A stretch of 64,000 nt of DNA from Flavobacterium sp. 102 (GCF_003634615.1 NZ_RBKX01000001.1:2852001-2916000); one strand, 5' to 3'; numbered from the stretch's first letter, positions 18,000 through 27,635 are shown. Made by a program: numbers and translations. Notes: generated by a model from the letters alone, not told the origin.

Positions 18000-18130
18000 G
18001 CCTAACAGCCGTTTGGTAGCATGGCTGGTTTTGCATTTCTTAGCCGGAAAGTACTAAGTTCAAAAATTGATTATATTTACAACAATAATTTAAAAAGTCG
18101 CCACGACTACCAAGCGGCGGCACGTTATGC
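18000..18130 (+). repeat. attC-like site 29 (family A)
   Basis: Closes C28, opens C29. The right arm GTTATGCACC contains an ATG in frame with the downstream gene. Confidence 0.88.
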
Positions 18131-18171
18131 ACCATTGCATGAAATATCGTTTTCAATTGAGAAAAAAACAT

Positions 18172-18582
18172 ATGGAGAAAAAGACAAATAGCTTCGGAAT
18201 CAAATTAATTGGAATTATAATTAGTACAATTATTTTTGTTTATCTCATAAAGTATGTCTTTTTATGGCCGCCAAATCTTGCTTCGGTTTTGGAATATGTA
18301 AAAGAACCATTGCAACAATCTAAAAGTTGGCAAATTGTGGCTTTATTTGTGGCGTTTGTGATTGCATTATTGCTATATAAATTAAAAGAAAAATTAATTG
18401 GTGCGTTTGGATTGCTGGAATTGTTTGGCGGATTTTGGACTATATCAACAACATTTTCAAAAAATTTCGAAAATACATTACTTTATGCATTAGCATTGGG
18501 AAGTGGAATATTTTTATTAATTAAAGGTATTGAAGACATGTTAAAACAAAGTAAGAGTAAAGAGTTAGACAACGGTGCATAA
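18172..18582 (+). CDS. C29: three-helix membrane protein, unknown
   Basis: 136 aa from ATG 18172 (METKKT-type start, MEKKTNSFG). The frame is open upstream to ATGs at 18139 and 18127; the latter is formed by the attC arm itself, so a longer N-terminus cannot be excluded. Helices about 10-30, 54-72, 100-118. The TAA stop is part of the following attC. Confidence 0.6.
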   Translation: MEKKTNSFGIKLIGIIISTIIFVYLIKYVFLWPPNLASVLEYVKEPLQQSKSWQIVALFVAFVIALLLYKLKEKLIGAFGLLELFGGFWTISTTFSKNFENTLLYALALGSGIFLLIKGIEDMLKQSKSKELDNGA

Positions 18583-18712
18583 CAGCAGTTTGTAATTACT
18601 GCGTGGCTTGGTTTGTGTACCGAATTTTCTCTGAAAATTCAAAAAGTAATTTTATATTTGGAATCAAAAGTAATTAATCGTCGCAGCAATTACAATCTGC
18701 GGCACGTTATAA
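18577..18712 (+). repeat. attC-like site 30 (family D variant)
   Basis: Inner stem TTTGTAATTACTGC with GCAATTACAATCTGC. Closes C29, opens C30. Confidence 0.86.
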
Positions 18713-18743
18713 GCCATTCCAGCACATTTTTAATTGAAGACAA

Positions 18744-19379
18744 ATGCACATAGATAAAAATCAATATCAGAAATATTTTGAAGAAAAAATCAATTTAAAT
18801 TTTGATAAGCTAAATCCATATTTTGACGTTGATAGTGATTTGTTTTCAGGACTGAATAGATTAATGAATGAAAACTACAGATGTTTAATGGTGGAAGCAT
18901 ATGTAGCAAGTATTACAATAAGTAATCATATAATTGAAAGGTTGCTAAAATTGGCATTAATTTATGAAAACAGTTTGGGAGAAACAGAAGAAATTGCCAT
19001 TAAGGCTTACAACAAGTTTCAAGGAATGGCAATGAAAAATACTATCACCAATTGTTGGAATAGAAAATTAATCAGTAATGAAGAAAAGAACCATTTAGAA
19101 AAGATTATAAATGATGTGGTACGGAACGGATTTTCTCATGCTAGTTTTGAAAATATTCTTGGTAAAACTCCAACGAAAATCCCAATGAAAATGGGGGATT
19201 TTAAAACTCAAGAAATTAAAGATGTTGAAATTGACAGAAGAGTTATGTTAACAATAGCAGAAGTTCAACTGGAAAATTTTGCCAAAGAAAATGCTTTCGA
19301 ATATTATAAATACATTTTTGAGCTAATTCAAAGATTGGAGAATAAAATTAAACCGAAAGAAGATAAGAACGGCTTATAA
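18744..19379 (+). CDS. C30: HEPN-like helical protein (copy 1 of 2)
   Basis: 211 aa, all-helical. Val-Val-Arg-Asn-Gly-Phe-Ser-His around residues 130-137 fits the Rx4H signature of HEPN domains, which in many families is an RNase site. Identical to 36570-37205. HEPN assignment is by motif only. The stop TAA lies in the attC arm. Confidence 0.6.
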   Translation: MHIDKNQYQKYFEEKINLNFDKLNPYFDVDSDLFSGLNRLMNENYRCLMVEAYVASITISNHIIERLLKLALIYENSLGETEEIAIKAYNKFQGMAMKNTITNCWNRKLISNEEKNHLEKIINDVVRNGFSHASFENILGKTPTKIPMKMGDFKTQEIKDVEIDRRVMLTIAEVQLENFAKENAFEYYKYIFELIQRLENKIKPKEDKNGL

Positions 19380-19508
19380 CAGCAGTTTGTGATAATTGCT
19401 AGGTTTGGGATTATCCCGAGTTTTCTCTGAAAACTCAAAAAGGAATTTTATATTTGTAAGCATCAGTAATAAATCGTCGCAACTATCACAATCTGCGGCA
19501 CGTTACCT
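19374..19508 (+). repeat. attC-like site 31 (D/E-like)
   Basis: Inner stem TTTGTGATAATTGC with ACTATCACAATCTGC. Closes C30, opens C31. Confidence 0.86.
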
Positions 19509-19534
19509 GCAAGTGCTCAACCAATCTTTGCTCA

Positions 19535-20093
19535 ATGGAAAAAAATACAGATTTATTTGGAAATGAAATCAAGAAGAAAACGTATAAATCAGCCACTGAA
19601 AAGGAATTGATTAACTATGACAAAGCTTTATTTTCAGAAAGATTAGAAAGATTAAAGTTTGTGAAAAAACATAATCCTAAAGGCTATTCAATGTTTGGAG
19701 ATATGGAATTTGTGTTTACATTTAGTGAAATTCAACAATGTTACGTTAACGGCCATTTTATCGCGACAATAGTGTTGTCACAGTCATTCTTAGAAAAATT
19801 GCTTGATATTCATTTATCAAAAAAAGGGTTTGAAAAAGTAACAAAATATGGACTGGAGAAAATGATTAAAGTTGCTGTAAAAAGAAAATATTCTACACCC
19901 AAAAGTATTAGAACTTCTCAATAATTTGCGCTTGAAAAGAAATCCATTTATTCACTCAAAAGATTGGGATTATCCACATACTTTATCCAAAAGAAGTTTT
20001 GAAAACAGATTGCGACCAGAAGAACAATTGGAAAAAGACGCAACAGAAGCTATGAGTTTACTGTATACCATTTTTAAGTATCCATTAGACTAA
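19535..20093 (+). pseudogene. C31: HEPN-like protein, frameshifted
   Basis: Frame from 19535 reaches a stop at 19922-19924, but the +1 frame continues with coding character to a TAA at 20091-20093 (ending ...FKYPLD). Joined near 19900 the protein would be about 185 aa with an Arg-Asn-Pro-Phe-Ile-His motif, the usual form of the HEPN Rx4H site, located just after the break. So either an inactivated gene or a sequencing error in the ACACCCAAAAG region. Confidence 0.62.
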
Positions 20094-20103
20094 ACGCACC
20101 AGC

Positions 20104-20236
20104 AGGTAACAGCCGTTTCTCGCAATTGCGAATTTTGTAGTAAGTTCACGTTCACGTTTCGCAAGAATTTTTATCTTTAACAGAAAATAAAAAGTTCCGA
20201 ACTTCGCAACTGACGAGAAGCGGCGGAACGTTATGT
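20104..20236 (+). repeat. attC-like site 32 (family G)
   Basis: Closes C31, opens C32. Confidence 0.88.
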
Positions 20237-20272
20237 GAAAGTTTTTAACCCCGAATTCAATAGACCTTCTGT

Positions 20273-20632
20273 ATGAAAAAGTTAAAATATTTTTTCTTAA
20301 TCTTTTTGCTAATTATTATTAGTCTTTTTACTTATTCAAAACTAACTAAACCGGAAACCATAATGATGGTAGGAACTGAAGTATCAATGGAAAAACCTTG
20401 GGTGAAATTTAATGAAGCTGATGAATCAAAAATTGGAAACTTAATTAGAGCTTACCATTTTGAAGAAGGTGAAAGAAGGTATAAAAAAGATATTGGCGGA
20501 GGGGATTTTATAATTGCTTGCTTGACAAAAAATAAAAGTTGGAAATATTATTCTTATTACCGTGGCGTAGAAGATTATCAAATGATGATGATGTCAGAAG
20601 AAATTGAAAAAGAAATTACTCCACCAAACTAA
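20273..20632 (+). CDS. C32: membrane-anchored small protein (copy 1 of 2)
   Basis: 119 aa, hydrophobic residues 5-24 (anchor or uncleaved signal), then an exported-type domain with Lys-Ser-Trp-Lys-Tyr-Tyr-Ser-Tyr. Identical to 36036-36395. Unknown function. Confidence 0.64.
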   Translation: MKKLKYFFLIFLLIIISLFTYSKLTKPETIMMVGTEVSMEKPWVKFNEADESKIGNLIRAYHFEEGERRYKKDIGGGDFIIACLTKNKSWKYYSYYRGVEDYQMMMMSEEIEKEITPPN

Positions 20633-20642
20633 AAAAACCTTC

Positions 20643-20775
20643 ACATAACAGCCGTTTGGTAGCATAGCTGGTTTTGCTTAAGCCGGTTGTCGATTTTCCG
20701 CTGGAAAATCTCTACTTTAGCAGAAACAAATTATTCACGAAGTCGCCACGACTACCAAGCGGCGGCACGTTGTAC
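20643..20775 (+). repeat. attC-like site 33 (family A stem, G-type loop)
   Basis: Inner stem is family A but the central loop is the GCTTAAGCCGGTTGTCG type seen in family G sites, another mosaic. Closes C32, opens C33 (GTTG). Confidence 0.87.
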
Positions 20776-21081
20776 ACCAGTGTTTTCCTGACGAGAACTT
20801 TTTGATTAAACTTCACTCCTATTTGCCAAGTTTGCGTAAACAGAAATGGAAATTTAGACTTGAAAATGTTTCGCTGAAAATGTTACTAAAAAAGTTTGCG
20901 TCAAAATGTTACTGAAAATGTTTGTGTCAAAATTTAAATAAGTTTGCGCTAAAAAGGTTGCTAGAAATGAAACTGATTTTGTTTGCGTGAAATAGAAATT
21001 GGAAAAAGAAACCGAACAAAACGCTGAAAGTGTTTGTGGTTATGTTTCGTGACAATCAAACTCAAAACACCGGTGTACAAC
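20769..21081 (+). other. C33: gene-less cassette (NC3, copy 1)
   Basis: Shares the TTAAACTTCACTCCTATTT block with NC2, followed by reiterated GAAAATGTT and GTTTGCGT words. Same as C50 (31841-32153). Arms pair over 17 of 18 positions. Confidence 0.65.
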
Positions 21082-21206
21082 AGCCGTTTCTCGCAATTGC
21101 GAAATTTACCGTAAGTTCAAGTTCAGTTTCCGCTATAATTTTTATCTTAGCCGAAAGTACGCAGTTCCGCAATTCGCAACTGACGAGAAGCGGCAAAACG
21201 TTAGTG
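21075..21206 (+). repeat. attC-like site 34 (family G)
   Basis: Closes C33, opens C34. Confidence 0.87.
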
Positions 21207-21232
21207 GCAAGATTTCGCCCAGTTATCAAAAG

Positions 21233-21673
21233 ATGAAAAACTTAATAATCATATTTTTATTTCTTTCAACCGAATTTGGATTTTCTCAATCGGGGAAATA
21301 TGTTATGTGGGAATTTTATAATCCTTATGACGGGAGAAATTGTACTTCACAGTTTTCCAATTTGAACTTGAAAGAAAACAACACATTTGCACTGAATTTG
21401 TTTTACTGGAAAGAAGAAAAAGAAGAATGTAAAAAGATAACTGGCAAGTGGAAAATTGAAAATGATACTTTGAGCTTAATTGAAAACAAGGTTGTGCGTT
21501 ATTATTTGATTAAAAATAACTCAATTGTTGCTCAAAAACCTGAAGGAGAAAAACTAGATTATTATTTTGAAAACTTAATAAACTTGGATTTCCTTTTGAA
21601 GTCAAATGATGGCTCAATAGAAGAACATACAAAACAAAGTTGGTTAAAACAGAGTAAAAAATCCTGCCACTAA
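21233..21673 (+). CDS. C34: secreted lipocalin-like small protein
   Basis: 146 aa with Sec signal peptide (residues 1-18, cleavage before QSGKY). 'GKWKIENDTLSLI' resembles the beta-hairpin of lipocalin-like exported proteins common in Bacteroidetes. Function unknown. The TAA stop (21671-21673) is formed by the attC. Confidence 0.64.
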   Translation: MKNLIIIFLFLSTEFGFSQSGKYVMWEFYNPYDGRNCTSQFSNLNLKENNTFALNLFYWKEEKEECKKITGKWKIENDTLSLIENKVVRYYLIKNNSIVAQKPEGEKLDYYFENLINLDFLLKSNDGSIEEHTKQSWLKQSKKSCH

Positions 21674-21800
21674 CAGCCGTTTCTCGCAATTGCGAATTTT
21701 GCTTAAGCCGGTTGTTGATTTTCCGCTGGAAAATCTTATTTTAGCAGAAAGTACGCAGTTCCGCAGTTCGCAACTGACGAGAAGCGGCGGCACGTTATGC
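21668..21800 (+). repeat. attC-like site 35 (family G)
   Basis: Closes C34, opens C35. Confidence 0.88.
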
Positions 21801-21825
21801 GCAAGAGCTCAAAACCGTATATAAA

Positions 21826-22215
21826 ATGACATTTAGTAATTTAGTTGAACATGCTATTAAAGTTGGTTACAAAATTGACCAAGAAAAGAGATTTCATAAA
21901 TTGATACTTGAAATTGATGATAAGGTTGAAATTTCGTTGGAATTTCCAAATGATGATGTTCAAGAAATAGAATATGATTCCGTAAACATTGACTGGAAAT
22001 ATTTGATAACTGAAAAGTTGACTAAGAAAAAAATTTTTAGTGAATGGTTTGACTATTATGAAGGTTCAAAAGAAACTAAAATTCAGGAAATGCAACAAGA
22101 TATTTTAGAATACATTAATAATTTTTCAAGCCAAAAATTTGAGATAATTGAGAAACCAGTTTTTACTTTATTTGGAAGAAGGTTTTTAAAATATAAGGAA
22201 TTGGTTTTTGAATAA
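21826..22215 (+). CDS. C35: small acidic protein (copy 2 of 3)
   Basis: Same 129-aa protein as at 17000-17389, in a cassette identical from GTT to GTT. Confidence 0.68.
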   Translation: MTFSNLVEHAIKVGYKIDQEKRFHKLILEIDDKVEISLEFPNDDVQEIEYDSVNIDWKYLITEKLTKKKIFSEWFDYYEGSKETKIQEMQQDILEYINNFSSQKFEIIEKPVFTLFGRRFLKYKELVFE

Positions 22216-22231
22216 AGGAAAACGCTCCAGC

Positions 22232-22363
22232 GCATAACAGCCGTTTGGTAGCATGGCTAGTTTTGCTTTTCTTAGTCGGAAAGTACTAAGTTCAAAATTT
22301 GATTATATTTACAACTAATAATTTAAAATGTCGCCACGACTACCAAGCGGCGGAACGTTATAA
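22232..22363 (+). repeat. attC-like site 36 (family A)
   Basis: Identical to site 28 up to the GTT. Closes C35, opens C36. Confidence 0.88.
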
Positions 22364-22697
22364 ACCAGCGTTTTCCATCGCTAGAACTTTCGATTTAAAC
22401 TTCACTCCTATTTCCAAGTTTGCTTAAACAGAAATGGAAATTTAACATGGAATTTTGTTGCATTAAGTTATGGAATTGAGAAAAATATTCCGAAAAGGTT
22501 TGCGTGAAAAAGTTGTAGCAAAAAAAATGTAGCAAAATAAAATGCTACAAAAATATTGCTACAAAAGTTTTAGAAAATAGACACTAACAAAGTTTGCGTG
22601 AAATGGAAACTGAAAAAGAAACCGAAAAGGAAACGGAAAATGTTTGTGGTTACTTTGCGTGCTAATGTAATTCAACATAAAACGCCGGATTTATAAC
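22357..22697 (+). other. C36: gene-less cassette (NC2/NC3 relative)
   Basis: Has the ACTTCACTCCTATTT block and a hairpin region in which the NC2 units TGTAACA/TGTTACA appear as TGTAGCA (22514, 22528) and TGCTACA (22543, 22557). Both arms have changed in a compensating way. Confidence 0.65.
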
Positions 22698-22822
22698 AGC
22701 CGTTTCACACAATTGCGAGTTTTGTTTGAAGTTCACGTTCACTTTTCGCAATAATTTTTATCTTTAACAGAAAATAATCAGTTCCGCAATTCGCAACTGT
22801 GTGAATCGTCAGGACGTTATGC
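22691..22822 (+). repeat. attC-like site 37 (family C)
   Basis: Closes C36, opens C37. Confidence 0.88.
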
Positions 22823-22844
22823 AACATAATTTAACCTCTGCAAA

Positions 22845-23468
22845 ATGAGAACTTTAATCATCTTATTACTTTTAATCGTAAGTTCTTGCACAAAAAAAGA
22901 TGAGCCAAAGATTCAAAAGCCAATAAAGTTTCAGAAAATTAATTACAGTTTGGCAAATAGCTATTTAGATTCTTTGGCAAAAAAAATAAATCCTAATAGA
23001 AAATACCAATATTGGCAGTACGCTCGCTATAAAAGCAGTATGTTAAGACATACCATTCTAAATGAAAGCGGTGACACTTTATTGAGAAAAAAAATTGATA
23101 GAGAATTTGATAAAATTAAATATGGAATATTTAAAGGCGGACATCCTTTTTTTAGTTGCTATTATGCAATAACGATTGAAAATGGAAAAGTAAATTACAT
23201 AAACGAGGAAGAATTTCGAGGCTTTTTAGGAACAATAGATAATCTGGAAGAAGCAATGCTTTTAGCTGAAACCTATGACTATTCTCTAGACAGCGACATT
23301 CGAGGAAGTGAATATAGAGAAGTTGAAAATGGATTTGAATTGCACTTAATGAGATTTAATGACAATCCTTTAAGTAAGGAATCTTTTGAAATAGAAGTAA
23401 GTCAGAATGGAATTCTGAAAGCAAAGAGCAGAGGAATTTATTGTAAAGGACAGAAATGTCGTGAATAA
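22845..23468 (+). CDS. C37: lipoprotein (copy 1 of 2)
   Basis: 207 aa, lipobox Val-Ser-Ser-Cys (Cys15). Mature domain has no recognised motif; the C-terminus ends CKGQKCRE with two cysteines that could pair. Identical to 27658-28281. Confidence 0.66.
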   Translation: MRTLIILLLLIVSSCTKKDEPKIQKPIKFQKINYSLANSYLDSLAKKINPNRKYQYWQYARYKSSMLRHTILNESGDTLLRKKIDREFDKIKYGIFKGGHPFFSCYYAITIENGKVNYINEEEFRGFLGTIDNLEEAMLLAETYDYSLDSDIRGSEYREVENGFELHLMRFNDNPLSKESFEIEVSQNGILKAKSRGIYCKGQKCRE

Positions 23469-23477
23469 AATTACGTT

Positions 23478-23612
23478 GCATAACAGCAGTTTGCTACAAT
23501 TGCTAGGCATGGGTTTCTCCCGAATTTTCTCTGAAAATTCAAAAAGGAGTTTTATATTTGGAATCAATAGTAATAAATCGTCGCAACTGTAGCAATCTGC
23601 AAGACGTTAGCA
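23478..23612 (+). repeat. attC-like site 38 (family D)
   Basis: Closes C37, opens C38. Uninterrupted TAACAGCAGTTTGC. Confidence 0.87.
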
Positions 23613-23620
23613 GCAATATT

Positions 23621-24283
23621 ATGAGAACTCCACCTGAAATCGACCTACAAAAAAAAAGTGAGTATTCTCTTCACCGAGATAATATTATTAGAGAATTCCC
23701 CAATACCGAATTTTCGAATCTTACACTGAAATGGGTTGAGATAATTCAGAGGATTGATAATGTAAATCTTTTGATAAAAGAATTATTTCATGACTTTGAT
23801 TTGATAAATACAAAAATGTCTGATAACGTTATTGAAGATTCAGTTCTAAAAACGCCTCTTTTTTATAGACAGAAATTCTTAACAGAGCAAATATTTTATT
23901 GGATTAGAAAAACATTAGATGAAATGATTGCCATGATTTATGTCTTAGAATATCTAAAGAAAACAAACAAATATCCAACTAACATAAAGATAGAATCAAT
24001 TGGTCATTTAATTGGTTCTAAAGAATTTATTGTAGACATAAAAGACAAACATTTGAATATTCTAAAAATCATTAATAACATTTCAAACACTTTCAAACAT
24101 TCATTCTTAAATTCCGAAATTCATAATCATCTTGGCGAACTTGATCCATTAGTTTTTAGCTATGGGTTTAAAAACAACGACATGGAAAAAGAAATGGTGT
24201 TTACAGCATATAAAATCGAAGATGTGATTGTTGAACTCAACAAGTTAATTACAGACTTAATAAGTCATATAAAACAAATATAA
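23621..24283 (+). CDS. C38: helical cytoplasmic protein, possibly HEPN-related
   Basis: 220 aa from ATG 23621; the longer frame start at 23558 lies in the attC. The ATG is only 15 bp from the GTT and falls within the self-complementary cassette arm. All-helical; 'NNISNTFKHSF' resembles the Asn-x-x-Lys-His variant seen in some HEPN-like proteins (weak). Confidence 0.6.
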   Translation: MRTPPEIDLQKKSEYSLHRDNIIREFPNTEFSNLTLKWVEIIQRIDNVNLLIKELFHDFDLINTKMSDNVIEDSVLKTPLFYRQKFLTEQIFYWIRKTLDEMIAMIYVLEYLKKTNKYPTNIKIESIGHLIGSKEFIVDIKDKHLNILKIINNISNTFKHSFLNSEIHNHLGELDPLVFSYGFKNNDMEKEMVFTAYKIEDVIVELNKLITDLISHIKQI

Positions 24284-24289
24284 TACTGC

Positions 24290-24421
24290 TGCTAACAGCC
24301 GTTTGGTAGCATGGCTGGTTTTGCATTTCTTAGACGGAAAGTACTAAGTTCAAATATTGATTATATTTACAACTAATTATTTAAAAAGTCGCCACGACTA
24401 CCAAGCGGCGGCACGTTAGGC
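24290..24421 (+). repeat. attC-like site 39 (family A)
   Basis: Closes C38, opens C39. Confidence 0.88.
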
Positions 24422-24445
24422 GCTATACTCAGAAACTATATCTAA

Positions 24446-24877
24446 ATGAACAATTTCCAATTTATTTCTTATTTTGTTTCTTTAATCTATATCTTTTATT
24501 CATTATGGGGAAGATTTGAGGAAAGTGATAGATACTATAATTTATTGATAAAAAGAAAGACTTTAATTGTAAATTTTTGGGTTGCTTTATTGTTTGGAGT
24601 TATTGGCTACGCAATAGATTTTTATTCATTCACAATTACTGTACAGACTTCTGTATATTTTATGCCCGTTAGTTTTCTAGTCATTTTAAATCTTTTTAAT
24701 TTATTATCTTTTGCTCTAAATAAAAGGAAATTTTATTCTATTCGATCCAGTATTGACATGTCGCCAAACAGAAAAGATTTCTTTGATTTATTCTCAACTA
24801 TGATGATAATTTTTTTATCATTCGTGGTGCCAATTATGACATTTAATTTAATTCTCAATGGAAGGTTATTGGATTAG
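24446..24877 (+). CDS. C39: four-helix membrane protein (copy 2 of 2)
   Basis: Same protein as at 17562-17993; cassette identical from GTT to GTT. Confidence 0.65.
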   Translation: MNNFQFISYFVSLIYIFYSLWGRFEESDRYYNLLIKRKTLIVNFWVALLFGVIGYAIDFYSFTITVQTSVYFMPVSFLVILNLFNLLSFALNKRKFYSIRSSIDMSPNRKDFFDLFSTMMIIFLSFVVPIMTFNLILNGRLLD

Positions 24878-24883
24878 TACAGC

Positions 24884-25014
24884 GCCTAACAGCCGTTTGG
24901 TAGCATGGCTGGTTTTGCATTTCTTAGCCGGAAAGTACTAAGTTCAAAAATTGATTATATTTACAACAATAATTTAAAAAGTCGCCACGACTACCAAGCG
25001 GCGGCACGTTGTAG
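24884..25014 (+). repeat. attC-like site 40 (family A)
   Basis: Same as site 29 up to the GTT. Closes C39, opens C40 (GTTG). Confidence 0.88.
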
Positions 25015-25033
25015 GCAATTCAGAAAAATAGCA

Positions 25034-25699
25034 ATGAAAAGACTAATTTTATTTTTTTACACCTTGTTTGGAATAGTTGGCATTGGTCATACTCAAAACA
25101 GAAGTCTATCACTAAAAAATATCGAAGTGGATTGGGAAACTGTTGATGAAGTATTAAAAAAACATATAAAAGACAAACCAACTTTTAATGAAGGAATTAA
25201 AGATTTTCAAACAATACTAAATCTTGATAAAAATATTGAATTAATAACCAATGCTGAGTCAGATGAATTAAAATCTGAATTGAATAGTTTTATGAAAAAA
25301 GTCTTGGATGAAAATAAATTACCAGATAATGTTAAAGCTTTAAGTTTTGGTATATTTACTTCAATTGTTGATAAGAAGGAATCAATAACAATTTATTTAA
25401 GTGGTTCAGGTAAGACTCCAAAAGAAGATTTTAACGATTGGAATGTTGATCCAATTTATTTTCCTAAATATTATTTAATTCCTAAATACTTTGAATCAAT
25501 TAAAAGCCAAAATTATGAATTGAATGGAGATTTGGAGGTTTTAATATATAATGGAATCTTGAATTTATTAATAATAAATAACATTGAGTTCTTTAAGAAT
25601 GAAATTTTAACTAGTAACAAAGATATATATATCGGTAGTGGTTTTGACAGTGGTGATACTTATCTTCTTGGGAAGCTAACTGAAACCGGAATTAATTAA
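25034..25699 (+). CDS. C40: secreted protein, unknown function
   Basis: 221 aa from ATG 25034 (the longer frame start is inside the attC). Signal peptide residues 1-20 (cleavage near GHTQN). Mature part resembles small exported immunity-type proteins: helical first half, then a beta region with 'FGIFTSIVDKKESITIYLSG'. Not assigned. Confidence 0.63.
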   Translation: MKRLILFFYTLFGIVGIGHTQNRSLSLKNIEVDWETVDEVLKKHIKDKPTFNEGIKDFQTILNLDKNIELITNAESDELKSELNSFMKKVLDENKLPDNVKALSFGIFTSIVDKKESITIYLSGSGKTPKEDFNDWNVDPIYFPKYYLIPKYFESIKSQNYELNGDLEVLIYNGILNLLIINNIEFFKNEILTSNKDIYIGSGFDSGDTYLLGKLTETGIN

Positions 25700-25705
25700 A
25701 ACTGC

Positions 25706-25837
25706 CTACAACAGCAGTTTGTGATTATGGCTGGTTTTGGTCGTATCAGAAATGTCTCGGCTGACTGAAATTTTAGTTATATTTGGAAACACAAGTGAGT
25801 GAAGAACGCCAAAATCACAATCTGCGGCACGTTACCG
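25706..25837 (+). repeat. attC-like site 41 (family E)
   Basis: Inner stem GTGATTATGG with AAAATCACAATC. Closes C40, opens C41. Confidence 0.86.
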
Positions 25838-25862
25838 GCAATGTTGAACAACTCAATCTTAA

Positions 25863-26501
25863 ATGACAGATATCGACCATAATAAAATTATAATTAAAAC
25901 AGCAACAGCGTTTTTTAAAAATCATGGAATAAAGAGAAAAGGACAATCTCGAACTTTTCATGATGACAATTGTTGGTTTACAACTATTATAGAATTTCAA
26001 CCAAATTCAAGGGAAAAGGGAACATTTCTAAATGTTGGTGTGAATTTTCATTGGTATGACCAAGATTATTTTTCATTTGATATTGGATATAGACAATCGC
26101 CTTTTATAGAATTTCGTGATGAAAGTCAGTTTGAAAATGAAATTGAAAAACTTTGCAAATCAGCGCTTGAAAAGATATCAGAATATCGTGAATCATTCAA
26201 AACATTAAATACATCTCGCGAGAAAATATGCAATTCAGAATTTGCCAGTGATTCTTTGTGGGGAAACTATCACAAAGGAACAGTTTCGGGACTTATCGGC
26301 GATTTCAATTCCTTGAAAGTTTATTACGAAAGTTTACTGAATGTCGAGCATAATTTCCCATGGGTAAATGAACTTAAAGAAAGAACTAAATTGCTTCTAG
26401 AAAAAACAAATACTTTGGAAAGTTTCAAAAGTGAAGTAGAAAAGATTATAATGAAAACAAGAAAGTCGAAAAAGTTAGAAGAGTGCCAACCTAACCTTTA
26501 A
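25863..26501 (+). CDS. C41: DUF4304-like protein
   Basis: 212 aa, soluble. The N-terminal 90 residues (FFKNHGIKRKGQSRTF, then a beta sheet with 'FLNVGVNFHW') match the pattern of DUF4304 proteins, whose role is unknown and which recur near toxin/immunity loci. C-terminal half is helical. Confidence 0.62.
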   Translation: MTDIDHNKIIIKTATAFFKNHGIKRKGQSRTFHDDNCWFTTIIEFQPNSREKGTFLNVGVNFHWYDQDYFSFDIGYRQSPFIEFRDESQFENEIEKLCKSALEKISEYRESFKTLNTSREKICNSEFASDSLWGNYHKGTVSGLIGDFNSLKVYYESLLNVEHNFPWVNELKERTKLLLEKTNTLESFKSEVEKIIMKTRKSKKLEECQPNL

Positions 26502-26514
26502 AAGTAAACACAGC

Positions 26515-26646
26515 CGGTAACAGCCGTTTGGCGCAATGGCTAGTTTAGTTTTTCTTAGCCGGAAATTACTAAGTTGAAATTTTGCTTATCTTTAGAACAA
26601 ATTATTAAAAAAGTCGCCACTGACGCCAAGCGGCGACACGTTACCG
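26515..26646 (+). repeat. attC-like site 42 (family B)
   Basis: Closes C41, opens C42. Confidence 0.87.
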
Positions 26647-26910
26647 GTCAGTTTTGAATCTGCAAAATCCGTGACATTTCTACACTTTTTAAAATTGTGT
26701 TTAACAGAGAAAAAAAACAAAGTTTCATAAATTAAAAGTTGAAGTAAAACAATCTGTAACCGAATCACGTTTCTAAGGTTTGCTCATTTTTGTGTCTGTA
26801 AACTTTAGGTTTTGTGGAAGTTCAACAGTAACTTGTTTGTTCGCTGATTACGTTTCTCGGCTAAGTTCGTTTTTGTGTCAGTAATTCAAGAGTAAAACCG
26901 AACCGGTAAC
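26640..26910 (+). other. C42: gene-less cassette (NC1, copy 4)
   Basis: Near-identical to C5, C6 and C11. Confidence 0.65.
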
Positions 26911-27035
26911 AGCCGTTTCACACAATTGCGAGTTTTGTGGTTAGTTGACGTTTGCGTTCCGCAATAATTTTTATCTTTAACAGAAAATAATCAGTTCCGC
27001 AATTCGCAACTGTGTGAATCGTCAGGACGTTAGCT
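26904..27035 (+). repeat. attC-like site 43 (family C)
   Basis: Closes C42, opens C43. Confidence 0.88.
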
Positions 27036-27070
27036 GTGAGTTTCAGAAAATCTGTGCAAAAGAGAACATT

Positions 27071-27466
27071 ATGAAAAAATACTGTTTTATATTAGGAATG
27101 TTTTTCCTTTTAGGTTTTAAAAGTGTTACTGGAATTTCAGGAAAGTATGATGTTGTTTTAGATTCTAACTTCAAAAACCATGGTTCAAAATATATAATTA
27201 TAATTAATGAGAATAAATATACCAAAGAATTCTCAGATGGTGAAAAAGTAGTTGGCGGAATAGAAGCTGTGGAAGTAAGAAACTCGAAAAAGATATATTA
27301 TTTAAATGACTTTCTCTTTGTGCAACAAAAAGTAACTCTTGATTCTTTAAAATTAAATACATTGGGGAAAGTCATTATGGAAGTTGAAGAAATTAATGCA
27401 GACACATTATCGTTTCGAACAACTTATGACCGACAATTAAACGTGACAATTAAACGTGACAATTAA
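27071..27466 (+). CDS. C43: secreted protein (copy 1 of 2, altered C-terminus)
   Basis: 131 aa from ATG 27071; the longer frame begins in the attC. Signal peptide residues 1-20. Compared with 32314-32724 there is a 13-bp tandem duplication (ACAATTAAACGTG) near the 3' end, which shifts the frame and replaces the last residues NTGKFIRQK by KRDN. The two copies also differ at a few other bases and carry attC sites of different families. Confidence 0.62.
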   Translation: MKKYCFILGMFFLLGFKSVTGISGKYDVVLDSNFKNHGSKYIIIINENKYTKEFSDGEKVVGGIEAVEVRNSKKIYYLNDFLFVQQKVTLDSLKLNTLGKVIMEVEEINADTLSFRTTYDRQLNVTIKRDN

Positions 27467-27503
27467 TACTGGAAAATTTATACGCCAAAAATAAAAACCC
27501 AAC

Positions 27504-27635
27504 AGCTAACAGCCGTTTGGTAGCATGGCTAGTTTTGCATTTCTTAGACGGAAAGTACTAAGTTCAAAATTTGATTATATTTACAATTAATTATTTAAAA
27601 AGTCGCCACGACTACCAAGCGGCGGCACGTTATGC
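27504..27635 (+). repeat. attC-like site 44 (family A)
   Basis: Closes C43, opens C44. The other copy of this gene is closed by a family G site (52). Confidence 0.88.

Noticed and set aside
21030..21236. Frames such as 21030-21236, 32102-32317, 14228-14521 and 10744-10983
   Set aside because: They span gene-less cassette ends and attC sites and have no start or coding character of their own.
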